Below, in pieces: positions 33,246 to 47,002 of a DNA stretch of 64,000 nt; position 1 is the first letter of the stretch; every line of letters begins with the position of its first letter. The notes beneath the pieces were generated by a model. It saw only the letters and a program-made list of their open reading frames with translations, was not told where the DNA came from and made no database searches. The translations under genes and the position numbers were made by a program. The stretch spans positions 1-64,000 of the forward strand of contig JAEUWP010000475.1 in assembly GCA_018524725.1 (NCBI GenBank), written 5' to 3'. Source of the DNA: Podaxis mareebaensis. Its lineage: Eukaryota > Basidiomycota > Agaricomycetes > Agaricales > Agaricaceae.

Positions 33246-35165
33246 ATTTTTGTGATACCCCCACACCTCTCACTTCTCCTATTCTATCCTATTACACCGG
33301 TTCTGGCCTTGCTCTTGCCCTGAACGTTTTAACCTTTATCTCGCTCTCGCAATGTACTATTAGTTGTATTTATTTATTGTTTTTAAAGTGCACAGCCAAG
33401 GCTTGATGCATTTGCTCACGCTTCAGTTTCACGAGTCGACGTCTTTAGCCATTTGGTACAGTATTGATCAATCATCAATCATTCGAATGGGCAAAAGCGC
33501 CACGGGAGGTCATGGGTCGACCCTGAATTGGAAGATGCAGTATCTTGCCCCTTTTGTCTTCTCCCCAGTTGTATTATGCTGTCAGGGCGCCTCCTCACGG
33601 GGATTAAGGCGTGCCTGAACGGAGTGGGGATATCGGAAATTTCGATGGATATTGCGGGGCGATAGAGGTGAGTACAAAGTATCGGTGTCCATAGCCTACA
33701 GACCTATCCACACGCTGGGACAATGGCTATTTCTGCAAAATGAATAATGAAACCTTAGGCAATTGCGGCAGACATTCCGCCTCCTCCCAATAATAAATAC
33801 TATATAGATGATGTCACAATACCATCCGCAATCCTGGTCCGCCGTGCGTCTTTTGCCAGTCACCGCTTCGTCCACTAAAGAATGCAGAGTAGGTACATAC
33901 CTCTGGTTTATCCTTGCTACTTTGAGAAAGGCTAGGACTGCCACGTCTCTGGAAACTCAATCATGACGCTTGTTCGCCTGCCCCTTCTGAATTGATTACC
34001 GATAGACTATGTGCCACACATCCTGCAGTGCGGGACCGGGGAACGCGGACAGTGTTTATGCACACCCGCACATTAAGAGATGTACGTCACCCACGTTGAA
34101 TCCGATGGACGGAAGTAACTCGACGGACTTTGAACCCCCGTAACTTGATGTTATGACCGTAGAACATTTCAAGTACCCATGCAATTTGCGTTTAAGTTAA
34201 AGCTCAAACTCTTCAAGGGATGCTATCACTGCCTTCGAGGCACAGCGAGGCGAGTTTCTACAGTATCAGGGATTTAGACATTACATAGATTTGGCGTGGT
34301 ACCCGGCCATGCAAACAGAACTGTTGAAGGTCCATCAAAGGAAGGCATGAATAAACGAGGTGCTCGGAGCATGGTTACGTCCGTCGACTGCCCGGGCCTC
34401 AAGAACCAAAGTCCAGCGACAATAAAGGAAAAACACCCGAGAACGACCTAAGGCAGTGTCAAGAACCGCGTGCGGGACGCTGGCAAGTCACGAGAGGTCA
34501 GACGGCAGACTTACAGGCCAAGAGAGATAAAGGAAGGACATGGAGAAGATGCAACTGAGTGGGGTGCGTAGATTAATTAGAAACTGTAGTCTACATAGAG
34601 TAGAGCTATGGGCGGAAATATTTCAAGGAAACGATCATATGTGTATACTGCATGATGGGAAAGGAACTAGAGTGGAGAGGATGTCTTTGGGAAAGGCGGG
34701 ATAAGAGGCGGAATATTGAATTTTGAAGTCGGAGGCGGGGCTCCAGCTATGGGATGCGATTACCCGTAAGTGTCTAGCGAGCATTTACAAGGAGTCGTTC
34801 GTCGATTCAGCGGCTTTGTGATATCTTCACGCTGATGAAACATGTGGGCGGATCGTCATGTGTCCAATGCTACAAATAGATTAGTTGCAGGACGGCGTTG
34901 TACGTCACATAAAATGCGATAGATTTGGTGCTTAACGGTCTGTGAGTACTTGGTAGCGAGCGAGTTATTACAAGAGATGTGGAATCTGAGGCTTGAGCTT
35001 GAGGCTCGGCATACGAGGGACAAAGATCCAACTTGCATGGCGTGAATCTACTTGTAATATCGAGTCGGACAGGCCTATAGGAGACTGTCAGGCTGCAAGG
35101 GTGAAAGGTGCATTCAGATTTGATAATGTACAAAACATTTCTAACAAGGCTAGTCAATCTACACA
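33246..35165. other. No gene recognised
   Basis: Intergenic host sequence between convergent genes. Only short, unsupported frames. No repeats noticed. Confidence 0.5.
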
Positions 35166-36225
35166 CTATACTGTTCTCTCAGCGACCGTCCTCCATTCTG
35201 CAGAGAATGCCTTTCCTTTCGCCACTTGGTAAATAACGAGAATGGAGGCAATACACTAGGGGGTAGCTTGGTCAGACCCAATATCTTTGCTTGGTCACAT
35301 AAATTAAGCTATACCTGACCCGGGACAACAATCCACCTCACTAGCGGTACATGAATCTCCTTGGACCGGAATCCAAAAATGGCAAAGATCGTCGGCAGGA
35401 CATTAATTACAGCAGACTCGAGGAGGATACCCGAGATCCGGAGGTGATTTTTCGTCAAAGTGGGGGACACGGCAAGCGCCAGCCGGCGGTGAAGCATGAG
35501 ACGAATTATGATATTGAACGTCACAAAGAGGTTGAGGACAACATTGAGTGCCATGCCGATCTGGAATAAAATGGTGCTGGTTTGGGTTTGGGTATTCATG
35601 AAGGGTACATTGTGGTCTGATAATGCGACAGAGGTGGTACCAACGACTGAGAGTATGGTTCTCAATATAAGAAACTGATGGAGCTCGATAATCGGACTCA
35701 CCAAACAAGCTGAGCCATAAGCAACAAGGAAAAATCCAACACAGATGGTGCAAACCGGCCTGGCGGCCTAAAAATAGTGCCTTTTGCACCATGTAACATC
35801 GCCATACCTGTATGACTCTGTTCAATGGCCCGGATCTTCTAGAGAGCAAGAAAAAGAGGACTCACGAAGAGTCCATCGGTTAGCGTCACAAGAAAAACGA
35901 TGAATATGTTGGACCAGTCGTGAGCGAAATGAGTGAGATGATCCGGCTCCGTATAGAAGAATGCCTTGAGAACCGCTCGAACATTCCAGACCTCCAGGAA
36001 GGTATTTATTAAGAGGACAAGTATCACATGCAACTGCATCATCTGCCGTTGTGAGAACCATCGCCTAGTGTTATCGAGAGCCGAACGACGCGAATAAAGA
36101 AGTTCGAGACATGATATCCCAAGTGTGACGAGCACACCATAACAGGCGGCGCCAAGAGTCATTGCAATAACCCATATAACTCCTGTGTGTGGTAAGCCGG
36201 ATTGGGTGGTGTATTGAGGGTTCAT
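35166..36225 (-). CDS. Seven-helix membrane protein, copy A
   Basis: Exons 36225-35866, 35807-35702, 35646-35315, 35255-35166; 295 aa; introns 58, 55 and 59 nt. Hydrophobic helices include VIWVIAMTLGAACYGVLVTLG, FIVFLVTLTDGLFV, WIFPCCLWLSLF, VVLNLFVTFNIIIRL and CIASILVIYQVA. The motif DG-[LF]-x-V/I-WRCY spans intron 1, as usual in a large membrane-protein family of Agaricomycetes whose function is unknown. The helix count suggests a receptor-like fold, but there is no evidence of G-protein coupling. It shares exon phases, exon 2 length (106 nt) and motifs with the gene at 47003. Confidence 0.82.
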
Positions 36226-38325
36226 ATCGGGATGGACAACGAGGAGCGGGGAAGACGATTCTGCTCTGTGGCAAGTTTTCAGGGAGCATTTATTACCAAA
36301 GGGTGAGTTGCGTTTGAAGATTCGTTGCCAATCATTTTGTTCGTGTGTATGATAGCTGATGCTGTTGATCCCAGCCCCAGTGTCACCATCACATTATTCC
36401 AGTCTTCGTGGAGAAACAGGGGCCAAATGGGAACGAGAAAGACGAAAGCTGGAGGATAACACCCAGCTCGGGCTCTCACAAGTCACCGCCCTGGTGTAAC
36501 GGGTGGTGCTTCGGGAATGGCGATTGTTAGTACGGATCGTGAATTGGCTTTCAATAGCACGGACCGTAAACACCATGACTCCAAGGGTAGAACCTCAGGG
36601 GGGGGGGGGGTTAAGGTTAGAGAAGGAACTTGGGTGGTCACCGGATCTAAAAAGCTGAAGTCCTAAATGAGTGTATGCCTCAAGTGATATCATTTGGAAA
36701 CCATCGCTACGGCCACCGGAGATGCTCCTCCATTTATTGAACACACGAGAAGCGTAGGATCAAACATTGCAGCGGATGTAGCTCCAAAACTCGTCCATGA
36801 AGTGCTTTCAGCAGGCTCGAATGAATGACCTATTCTGGAGTTATTCCATACTCGCCGAGAACATGTATTCAGCACTAAACGCCCATCTCCCTTCATGTTC
36901 AGCCACCATCAATGGCTGAGCAATCTCATATCAGTGCAATAGCATAAGCTGAGTCGATCGTTCAGTTCCTTTCGCCACCGATGTCGGTCGTCTACGTCTG
37001 ACCCGGGCAAGCGAGATGAACACCTCTCCGGTGTACGAAAAGCTTTACGGATTGATTGAATTAATCACACCGTTACTACCCGCCTAATAAAGGACATACA
37101 CGCTGCTTCTATTTCTCACAACGCGGTTTACTCATTTACTTCAAATCTTTGCATGGTCGATTTAGGTTAACGTGAAGAATCAGTCGATCAATAAATAAAT
37201 ATTCATGGACCTAAAACAATGGAAACTTCATAACAGCATCGTAACAACAAAGACACGCAAAAAGGAAAAATGAAAAAGTAATAGTTTAAAGCTCAATAAA
37301 CCGAATTACTGACGAATGTAAAAGTCGTTTTAAAGGAGTATCGTTCTCTGAGAACGACAAGAAACGGAAGGATCCACAAAAGAATTGACTAGGGCTACTC
37401 ACCGTGAATGTTCCAAAACGACTAGAAGTGAACTAAAAAAAAGGGACAAGACAAAGAAAAAGGGACTAAAGACCACGAAGTAGTTACCATAAACTTTCAT
37501 ATGCTGCGTAACCGGAATCGGCTAAGCCAGGGATAGGGACATAGTGTGGGGGCGGAAGGAGTTCTATGCTAGAAACAAGAGGACCAAACAGAAACGAGAG
37601 AGGCGTAAGACGGAGAGCCCTTACGAGTCTGCGTCGGGGAGGACGGAACGGGAAGGTGTATGGCTGGCGGATATTACAGTGCGGCGGTGTGAGAACGATG
37701 CAGTGCGATGAGGTACGGGGAGCGTATATGTGAACTGGGGTTCGAGTTTTATTGACGTGGGCTACACAACGTAGCTCAAGGCCCGAAGTTGAACTTCGAA
37801 AAGGATAAAACCAGGGAAGGGAGGGTGATTATCAAAAAAGCCGCAAGGTCGGAACGAGTGAGTGACGGGCGATATTGAGGGAACGAGCGAGACGAGTGTG
37901 CAAGTGAACGAAAACCACGAAGCAGAGTAAAGACCAGAAAAGCCGAAAACCTACACGGCTAAGTAGACCGGTATTAAATGGTATCTTGCAGTCGGAGTAG
38001 CTGGAGGAGGGTTGCGCGGGCGTATTCGGTGGGGGGCAAAACAGGGTAACGCGAGAGCCGGTGCCGATTCGATGTCCGTCTCGATGGCGAAAGGGGTGAA
38101 GTTAAAAAACAAACGAATTATTCCTGGTCGGTATCATGCTAAAGGTGCGTATATGCGGTGGCGTTGCCTGACGTGTAAATGCTGCGTGCCTATGACACTG
38201 TCCAATCTGCTCCTAGCGCACTCTCTTCTGTGATTATGCTCTCTTTCACCCCCGCCTCCGCCTCCGCCTCCACCTCCACCTTCCCTTACCCAAGACGCGG
38301 AGTCGCAGGCCAGCGGCTCCCCACC
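36226..38325. other. No gene recognised
   Basis: Contains the promoter of membrane protein A (with a short hydrophobic frame at 36279-36479, minus strand, not assignable), a run of about 13 G at 36,598-36,610, and a purine-rich stretch at 37.2-38.1 kb downstream of the FHA gene. Confidence 0.45.
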
Positions 38326-41300
38326 TCACTCCGACCGCACCTTCCAAAACACGGCAGCAGCAGCAACAGCCAGAACTACGACAGCACCTGCAGTCTGGAA
38401 ATTCACGGCATTCTGTACCGCCATCTCATCAATGCTCGTACTCCTCAAACTTAGATTATATGTACTCACCGGTCGACTCGACGTCTTTTTCTGCCCGACG
38501 TCCGACTCCTGTTCACCAGTTGGCTCACTAACGAAACTAGCTGTTAGCGATGATGGTGTTGCAAGTGCCTGGACGTTTGCAGCCTTGGCCTTGGCAGCTT
38601 TAGCTTTCGCAGCAGCAGCAGGGTCCTTCGGCCCCGGAACCTTCTTCCCCTCCTCCACCTCCTCCTCACTCGCCAACGACGATCCTGCATCGTCTTCGTA
38701 ATCAAAAACCTGTTCCTTTTGCACGTCTAGCAGAGAAATGTAGTACGCACGGGAGGCCGCCGTCCCATCGCCCGTTGATGATGTTGGGTCTGAGGCCGTG
38801 GTCGTCGAGCCGATTGCGTGAGAACTATTAGTGGTTGATGGAGGTGACGAGGGATCTTTGAGTGCGATGCCATTCGCAAATGCAGTAACCTTAACCGCGT
38901 CTATAGGCCTTCCACCTTCGGATGCGAGCGTCGCATCGTCAGAATCGGACTCATCCCCAGCCTCATCCCCACTCTCCCCCCTCCCTCTTCTTCCCGACCT
39001 TCCTCGACTCCCACTCGTCGACCTCCGCTTTCTCCTTCTCCTCCCCCCTCCCGAATCAGAACTCCGACTTCTCGGACTGGGCGGAGTGACCAGCCCACTC
39101 CCGTGTCCAGTTCCGTGTTTCAAAGCATCCCCGTTCCCGACCTTTAAACCGACGACCACCTGCTGAAACTGACTCTGTACCCTCTCTTGCATCCTGGATA
39201 GCTCTTGCTTCTGCACTCCAATGTCCTTCACAAGCGTGCTCGTAGTTGTGTGCAGTTGGTTCATCTTGTCCAGCCCGCTATCCATCGACTTCATCTTCGC
39301 CTCCCACTCCTCCCTTGCGCGCTTTAGCCGCTCGCGCTCTTCTCTCCACTCTTCTTTCACGTCACTCCATTGTCCTTCAACGGTCTTTTTCCATTCCGCG
39401 AAGAACTCTGTCAACGACTTCTTTTCCTCCTCATCCTTCCTTTTACTCTCTATGGCATGTTCTGGTTGGAGTTGCTCCTCGACCGAAGGGGAGGGAAGAA
39501 CAGGGGCAACATCCTCAGTCGATACACCAACCACTGCCTTCGACCGCGGACTCTCTTGCGTCTCCTTCGCCATCCTCTCCAAGTTGGTCACCTTATTCTC
39601 CAACGCCTTGATCGTATCTTGCGCCGCAGCGTACTGTGCCTCCATATTTGAAGTCAACTTGACCATCGCTGCGATCTGCGCACTCAACTGCAGAACCTGT
39701 TCCAGCACCTCGTCGTTCGTCGGACCGTTCGCTGCCATTGTAGCGATAGCGGTAGTACTAGGTTGAGAAAGTGGTGAGGATGGTGATCGGTTGTTAGGAG
39801 CCAACAACGTGCCGGACCTTGTTCGAGGCGAGTTGACAGCAACAGTTACAGTTGGTTTCGTCGCTGTCTCCTTCCCCACATCTTCTTGCTCCCGTTCCCG
39901 AAGGCCAAACGATGGCTCTGGGGTGCGTGGTCGGCCGACATTTAGATCCTCTTGTTTCCTCAAGGCCTCCTGCTCGGCAGACTCAATCTGCCGCTCGCGT
40001 TCTCTCTGTCGGTCAGCATCATCCTCGCGTTCACGTTCAGGGTCAATCGGGTCAGCACGGCCACCGCCATACCCAGTTTCATCAACCTGATCTTCCCTTT
40101 CTGCCGCGGCAACCTGCTCCTCATCTTCCTCATCTACCGGCTCGAGTTCGTGAGGGATAATGGTCGAAATGCTATGCGCATCGTCTTCCTCATCAACCTC
40201 ATCAAGCATACGGATATGTTGAATGTCGTCGTCATCATCATGATCGAATCCGCCCCGGGGTTCTAAGAGCCCGTTCTGCTGTTCTTCCTGTCCCATCTCG
40301 TGCTCCGGTTCGAAGAGGATTTCCCTGCTTCGACTTTCGAAGAGCTGACGCAGATCGCGGACCTCCTTCCTAATGAGTTCGTGATCCGCGAGGCCCTCCT
40401 CGAGCGCACGGACCTTGTTGGCATGCTCAGAGAGCGAAATCTGGGCATCACGCAGTTGAGATTGAAGTTGAGAGATGACGGTGGTGGGAGATGATGATGA
40501 GGGAGGTTGTTGTTCTGGCTGTGAAGGGGGTTGTTGGGGTTGTGGTTGATCGGGAGGTGGAGACGTGCTAGAAGGCGCGGGATGGGATTCTTGCGATTGG
40601 GACGGCGAGGGCTGTCGGACAGGTCGTGCAGGTGGAAGGGAAGGGGGATACGGAGGGACATTTGAGGACTAGGAGAACGGATTAGCCAGGTTTAACGTAA
40701 ATTGAGCCAGAAAAAAAATGAAATTCGCACAATATTGCCGCCAAGGACTTCGTGAATTTCGTTCATGGACCCAGAGAGGGAATGAAGTTCTGAGCCAGTT
40801 TCTCGGCTCTTTTGGAGTTCGCCCTGGAGGCGGTTGAGAATATGTTCGAAGGTGAGGCCGGATTTCCCAGGGGGTCGCATGCTACCGCCCATACCACCAA
40901 TACCTGCCAGCCCCTGACCAACATTGGGCCCTGGTCGCCGCTGCTGAGGTCCGCCAACAAAGTTGAACTGCGAGGGGATACCGTTGGGCCCCGGTTGACC
41001 AGCCCCCATAAGCGAATGCTGGGCATATTGTTGATGCTGCTGCTGCTGCTGGAGCAGATGTTGTTGCTGTTGCTGTTGTTGCTGGTGCTGCTCAGCACGG
41101 GCAGCAACCTGGGCATCCTGTTCAGAAAAAACGCAGACGGCGCGTGCGGCGACTTTATGGTGGATGATGGTCTTGTTGTCTTCGCCGACGATGTCGATAC
41201 CGAATTCCTGGGGTCGTGTGAGGGAGAGGTGCATATACTCGGGCTAAATGCATACCACGATGTCGTCGCTTTTCAGTTCGTAAGGCTCGGACTCGACGCC

Positions 41301-41651
41301 CTCGGGGCTGAGTCGCTCGCCGTTGATAAAGGTGCCGTTGGAGCTTTTGACGTCCTTGATGTAGATCTGCTCTGCTGTCAGCACCGACGTATATGTGCGG
41401 TTCTAAGGGCGGGGTACCTTGCCTCCATCCTCCCAGATCTCAGCGTGCTGCCTGCTGAGGACTTTCGAGTCAAAAAAGCCGTTCTTCTCGCCGGGAGCAG
41501 TCTTTGGGTTTGTCTGCCGTCCGATTTTGACGCGCTGGCCAGCGACGAGGGATATGTGTTTTGGAACGAAAGAGTCATTCAGAGGGTAGAGGTAGAGGGC
41601 AGGATATGGCTGTTGGGCATGCTGGGCAGCGTAGGGGGGCGTTGGAGGCAT
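38326..41651 (-). CDS. FHA-coiled-coil tail-anchored protein (SLMAP/Far10-like)
   Basis: Exons 41651-41418, 41366-41256, 41207-40731, 40668-38326; 1,054 aa. The N-terminal FHA domain spans exons 1-3 with the phosphopeptide-binding set [13 protein letters not shown] and [15 protein letters not shown]. Then come a poly-Gln region, a Gly/Pro linker, a Pro/Ser/Gln-rich part, coiled-coil stretches ([32 protein letters not shown]), acidic and Arg/Ser-rich parts, and a C-terminal hydrophobic anchor [15 protein letters not shown]. This layout is that of SLMAP / Far9-Far10 / PRO45, the FHA subunit of the STRIPAK kinase-phosphatase complex at the ER and nuclear envelope, important in fungi for hyphal fusion and sexual development. 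A 45-nt in-frame segment before the anchor (38424-38468), with GTGAGT and AG borders, could be a further intron. Confidence 0.82.
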
Positions 41652-43906
41652 TGTGGACGACGACGACAACGGCGAGCAGGAGCTCTTCTCCACGACACAA
41701 TCACGTGAAATAAACAATGACTAAGCTACGTCTTTCTCACGCTCTTCACTGCAAACCTCCCACGCCCATGCGCTGCAGCGCTCGTCGCCATTGGTCTGTT
41801 GTTGCGCCACACATCTTTGTTGATCGTTGTCCGACAGACCAGGTCCTAAAAAACGTCGCTATGCTCTCGACTACACCACCGGCCCATGGGTTTCGCTACC
41901 TGCGTAGAAAACAGCCGTGCTCGACAGTGCACTCGGGACTATCACTGCAATAGAATACGGGTTGTACCCCGCCTCTATACACTTGAACTCATCTACCGCG
42001 AGGCAGATCGAACCTTCGATATGCTTTGCCCCGCTATGAGCTATTATCTCTGTGCAGCGTATACCACGCACCCCTCATACGACCTCGTGGGATACACGAC
42101 CCATGTTCAATCTATATCCTCTCCCCTGTTATAGTCTTCCACGAGCTCCTCCACCTTCTCTGCTATGCCTTGCCGCACAGGTGCAGCCACAATGTGCTTG
42201 CTTGCAAGTATGCCGTACGCAAGACGGTCTTTGGTCATGATCCTTGGAACATGTCACCTCGTGCCTTTGATGGGATAAAACACGGACACGCATCCGTAGT
42301 CTGACCTACAGTAGCTTGGCCTTATCAGTGCCCTACACAATTCCGGACTTTGACCAGAAGTTCGAGTGACGTGCAGTGGTCGGACGACATCGTATCTCTG
42401 GCTCGGCGTGATGGACGTCAGTTGTCGGACTATGAAGGCCGTGAGGTGAATGGGATACACCTTGTGCCACCGCCCGAAGTGCGCAGAAAAGGCATCGATC
42501 TGTTCCGACGTCCACTAAACACATACTGACCATGGGTCGAGCCCACCGGAGGTGTATCCTGACTTTCCTTTTGCAAGGCATCCTCTCGTCCACACCTGAG
42601 ACCCGGTTTATCCGCCTTCTGGATGTCTATTGTGCTCTGGTAAGCCGATGTCATACCTTCTTTCTTGTCCAAAATTCGGTCATCATCCTGTCCCGTTTCG
42701 CCATACAACGCATACTCGCCCCCCCTCCCCGGATGTCCTTCAAACAAGCAAGTCGTCCCAATCCTCATGGAATTATCTCTAGTCCCCTCTCATCTAGTTG
42801 ACTTCAATTCCATACTTCCATCGCATGTTCAAAAATACATCTCCTGCTCCTCAACATCACCTCTTACCCCCCTCCCCTCCTGGGCGGGCACCACTTTCTG
42901 TAAGTTTTCCAAGCCCCTCCAAATCTACTATAATAACACTTGTTCCATTGTCAATCGAAGTCGCGAGACGCTTCTAAGTCAGCTCTTCCAATGTCATATC
43001 TCACTCACAAGACGTTTCCTTCTTAGAGACTCCACTCTTCAAAGCCTGTTCGTTCTGCGGAACACAGCACCGGATTTCCACTCCATTCATTCGCCTGCAT
43101 ATACTCAATATCTCACCTATCCTGCTCCGTTGACTCCGTCGCATTCGAAATACCCGCCCGTGAGAGGGCACCCCCTGAATGGCATCGATTCTCCAAATAT
43201 CCCCTGCTATACATGCTCTGTTGCTCGATCGTCCAACAATCCAGACAGCCGTAATGCCACCCGTAAGTTGGTGCTCCCGTTATGAGGATTCCAATGAGTC
43301 GCTACTGTGACCGATCACCTTTACCGTGAGGCGAAATATCTTCTACAGAGTGAAGTTGCCGAAGTTGAGCGAGGCACAAGGCATCAGCTCGAGTTCCCAT
43401 TTCGATAATCCTTCAAGCCCCCTTTTGGATTGCGATACATATATCTCATCTAGTTGGAGGGTATAACAAACCTTCTAATCTGGTGGATGCGTCGTAATGT
43501 CTATGTGCGAACCGGGAAACTTTGGCTTTCAATAATCATCTCTGATGAAGAGCCTCGTTGTGAATGTAAGGACATTGGCTAATGAAGTTACGGGCACATG
43601 GAAACTTAGACTGACAACATATTAGCGAAATTTCCCACCCATGGGCCATGACTCGATGTAAGGATGACGATGAATATGCGATGAGTCCGTTGTAGGCGCT
43701 CTTACATAATCGGCTCCGACGTGTTTGTCACGAAGTGTCAAAGCCGATCCGAGTCACTACAGTAACCCCGTTGTTTAAGTACCAGTTTTATTACAGGGCT
43801 ATACAGTTACGCAGGTATATATAGTCCAGTCGTTGTGCCACAACTTCTTGCAACACCAAAAACTTACCTCGTCGACCTCATACAATCTCTCTCACTCTCG
43901 CATACA
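41652..43906. other. No gene recognised
   Basis: Divergent intergenic region between the FHA and P450 genes. A 206-codon plus frame near 42.7-43.3 kb lacks an ATG start and any known domain. I cannot support a gene. Confidence 0.45.
43816..43823 (+). promoter_or_regulatory. TATA box of the P450 gene
   Basis: TATATATA, 84-91 bp before the P450 ATG. Position and sequence fit a core promoter. Confidence 0.5.
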
Positions 43907-46074
43907 ATGGGAATTCTTGGCCTTCGAGAAATCTTGTGCTTAGTCTTGTGCGGCACGCTGCCCCTCGTCTATCGCTGGTACCGAAAGCCACGCCTTCCTC
44001 TGCCACCTTCGCTTCCGCGATGGCCGCTCATTGGGAATGCTCTTCAAATCCCCTCAACATACGCCCATATCTTCTATCAGGAGCTTGGGCGAAAGCTTGG
44101 TGAGATTAGGAATTCCATACTGATAGAGCATGTGACACTAACGAAGTATGGAATTGTGATTTAGGATCAAAAATCATGTATCTTGAAGCGTTTGGGGAAC
44201 CAATCATCATCATAAACGACATGAATATAGCGAAAGACCTTCTTGAAAAGCGTTCGACATTGTATTCAAGTCGGTAAGTGCACCTGTATACTATAGTAAG
44301 AGAAAATCACTCATCGTCACCAGGCCGCACCTAGAGATGTTCAATGAGGTGTAAGTTTCAAAACTGAGTGTAGGTTGCTAAAGAGTCTCATGACTTGATC
44401 CCTTTTAGGATCGGAGCCAAGGATCATTTTGCTTTCATGCCTTATGGAGATGAATGGAGGAACCATCGGCGGTTGTTCAAACAATACTTTGCTCCTTCGG
44501 CTCTGGACAGGGAGCAAGAGAAAGCATTGCAATTTGTTCGCAAGGGGCTCTTATCAAATCTATATGAGAACCCACGTGACTTTCATGGACATGTTCGAGA
44601 GTAGGGCATCCGTCTCGGAATTGTTCTCCCGACTGAGACTGATCTGTTACTTTTAGTTGCATTGGGGGTCTGTCATTATCCATTACCTATGGACTTCCCG
44701 TTCGACGAAATCATGACCCTCTCGTTCGGTTGGCGGAAGAATCAGCCATTGTCACTGCTGCAGCCACTGCTCCGGGGAAGTACCTAGTCAACATTGTGCC
44801 TGCGCTGAAGTATGTGCCGGAGTGGATGCCAGGCGCTACCTTCAAGAAAGTGGCGCGTAAGGCTCGAGAGAAGCTGAACCAGATCAGGGAAGAGCCCTAT
44901 CGGAGGACATTGAAAAACATAGTGCGTCCATTCCTATGTTTATTTTCCCCTCCCTTAGATGTATTGGTTAGGACGACGGAACGGCTCCGGGGTCGTTCGT
45001 TTCTGCAGGCTTGGAGAAACATAGAGATGGACCAAACTTCGAATACCAAGCATTGCATATCAAACAAGTCGCAGTACAGGTATACGGAGGTAAGTTGAAT
45101 AAGTGCTTCGCTACAGAACGATATCGTCTAACATATTATGCTAGCCGCCGCTGAAACCACTGTTGCCTCAATCATGACATTCATTCTTGCCATGCTGACA
45201 CACCCTGAAGTTCAGCGCAAAGCCCAGCGCGAGATAGATTCGGTCGTTGGATCAGATCGACTGCCTGATTATTCCGATCAACCACACTTGCCTTATCTTT
45301 CTGCCATCCTCAAGGAAGTCTTGCGGTGAGTAGTATTTCATCGTCTAACTACTGTACATGCGAGCCTGAGACCTGCCTAGATGGAATCCCAGTACACCAA
45401 TGAGTGGGAAACTCAATTCCTGAGACAGTGGTGTGGTAGCTAATAAATCATACAGGTATTCCCCATTTGACTAGTGCAGAAGACGTGTATGAGGGATATC
45501 ATATCCCTAAAGGAGCCACCGTCGTGGTAAACACTTAGTGAGCAGCCGATGTTTTTGTCCCTCCACACAGTTGTTGATTTCGCACAAGTGCTATTCTTCA
45601 CGACGAAGAAATCTTTTCGAATCCTGAAGAATTCAACCCAGACAGATTCATTAAGGATGGTGTCCTTTTAACAGACGTCCTTGATCCTACTGTCAACGCC
45701 ACTTTCGGTTACGGAAGGAGGTTTGTGCACACTTCCTGTCTTCGCCCTTCTCAACTAATGTTCTCACTCTGTCCAGAATGTGTCCTGGCGCTCACATTGC
45801 ATTATCGACACTATATCTCGTCACTGCTTCCATCCTCGCTTTATATGATATCCTGCCAGAACTTGACGCGGAAGATAAACCTGTCAAAGTCGAACCCAAG
45901 TTTGCTCCAGCTTCCATCATCTCGTGAGTATTTACATTCTCAGACATGGGGACGACTTCCCTAATTGCTCACCGTCGCAGGATGCCTCTCCCATATGAGT
46001 GCAGATTTATCCCTCGCGAGAACAAGAATGTCGAAGACCTCCTGCAAGAGTATATGGACGTTGAGGTTATCTAA
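43907..46074 (+). CDS. Cytochrome P450 monooxygenase
   Basis: Twelve exons: 43907-44099, 44165-44273, 44324-44350, 44409-44600, 44657-44921, 44972-45089, 45145-45325, 45381-45403, 45456-45537, 45589-45720, 45777-45923, 45981-46074; 520 aa, the usual P450 length. An N-terminal membrane anchor (LCLVLCGTLPLVYRWY) is followed by the Pro-rich hinge LPLPPSLPRWPLIGN. Further signatures: C-helix WRNHRRLF, I-helix AAAETT, K-helix KEVLR (ExxR), PERF-like NPDRF, and the heme loop FGYGRRMCPGAH with the Cys ligand. It is an ER-bound heme enzyme inserting oxygen into a hydrophobic substrate with electrons from CPR. The sequence style is that of basidiomycete CYPs close to the OrdA/CYP64-like class. The substrate is unknown. 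Exons 3 and 8 are only 27 and 23 nt. Every joint is in phase, so the gene looks intact. Confidence 0.9.
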
Positions 46075-47002
46075 TGCAGCAAGTTCTGTTCATTACGTTC
46101 TCATGGATGTTGAACGATGTCGTATACATAAAATCCTGGCTTTCCCTCTGGAAAATCGGCCGCACGGTTGACAGCACCTGGATCACTTGGGTATTGCTTC
46201 TTCCATATTCTGAATCTTGATCAAGTCGAAGGCCGAGTCAAAATAACGAGTGCGGAGGAGAGTGAATAACTACCAAGCCGCTTGGTGCAAGACGGCAAGT
46301 TACTCAGCCGACGCTTCGAGGGACGAGGTTTGATGAACAGGAACATGCAAAGGGCCGATGATGTACTTATCCTTTTGTCGCTCTCTAGTTCCTTGTTCTC
46401 GCGCCATGCTACCTTGTCTACGATCCCGTGTTGCAACGTGATGGACAACCATTGGTGATCTTCGATGTTCGATTCAATCATCACTCTTAAGATCAGCCTG
46501 GAATCAAGGAGGCTTCAGTCCTATCAACCGATCCCCTTCTGCAAAGAGCTAGCACGGCTTGGCACGACGCGTCGAATACATACCAGCAATCTCCGTACAC
46601 ATCACCTCAGTTCTTCCTTACAGAGACCAAGGTGTGTCCCGAGTTCCACGTAGACTAACGGTCTCTCTAATATACGCCTTAGGCACGACAATAAACCTTA
46701 GTCCTTCCATACGGAGACTGAGTATGCCCCTTAGTTCCAACACAAAGGGCCCTTGTGAGCCAGGTGACGTAGCGTGAGTGCAGCACTGGGCTCAAGTGCG
46801 CCTTCGGTTTGGCGGACTACTATCACGCCCTGTTTTTAGTTCCGTGATACTGCACTGTGATCATCAGTGGTTGCACCGTGTTGCGTTGTGAACTCTGATC
46901 AGCAGTCCGTTATATAACCACATAGAAGGTTCCGAGCTAGCCCCATATCCGGTTCTCTCTGTTTCTGGCTTTCGCCCCGCAGCCACTGACCCACAGTCCA
47001 AG
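46075..47002. other. Intergenic; promoter of membrane protein B
   Basis: No gene recognised. TATATAA at 46911-46917 lies 86-92 bp before the ATG at 47003 and is a good TATA box candidate. Confidence 0.5.
46911..46917 (+). promoter_or_regulatory. TATA box of membrane protein B gene
   Basis: TATATAA about 90 bp upstream of the start codon. Confidence 0.5.

Noticed and set aside
36279..36576. Short hydrophobic minus-strand frames upstream of membrane protein A
   Set aside because: No match to the family exons and no splice sites linking them to the gene.
38831..40266. Several plus-strand ORFs of 90-180 codons
   Set aside because: Shadows of the minus-strand FHA/coiled-coil gene, whose domains read only on the minus strand.
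41120..41254. Frame [11 protein letters not shown] read as coding in the FHA gene
   Set aside because: It is the 48-nt intron between exons 2 and 3; removing it joins SDDIV to [10 protein letters not shown] as the FHA fold requires.
40812..41708. 298-codon plus-strand ORF
   Set aside because: Antisense to the FHA domain and poly-Gln exons; its Leu-rich stretch is the complement of CAG repeats.
42665..43285. 206-codon plus-strand ORF upstream of the P450 gene
   Set aside because: No ATG start, no domain and no splice-site support; Ser/Pro-rich low-quality sequence.
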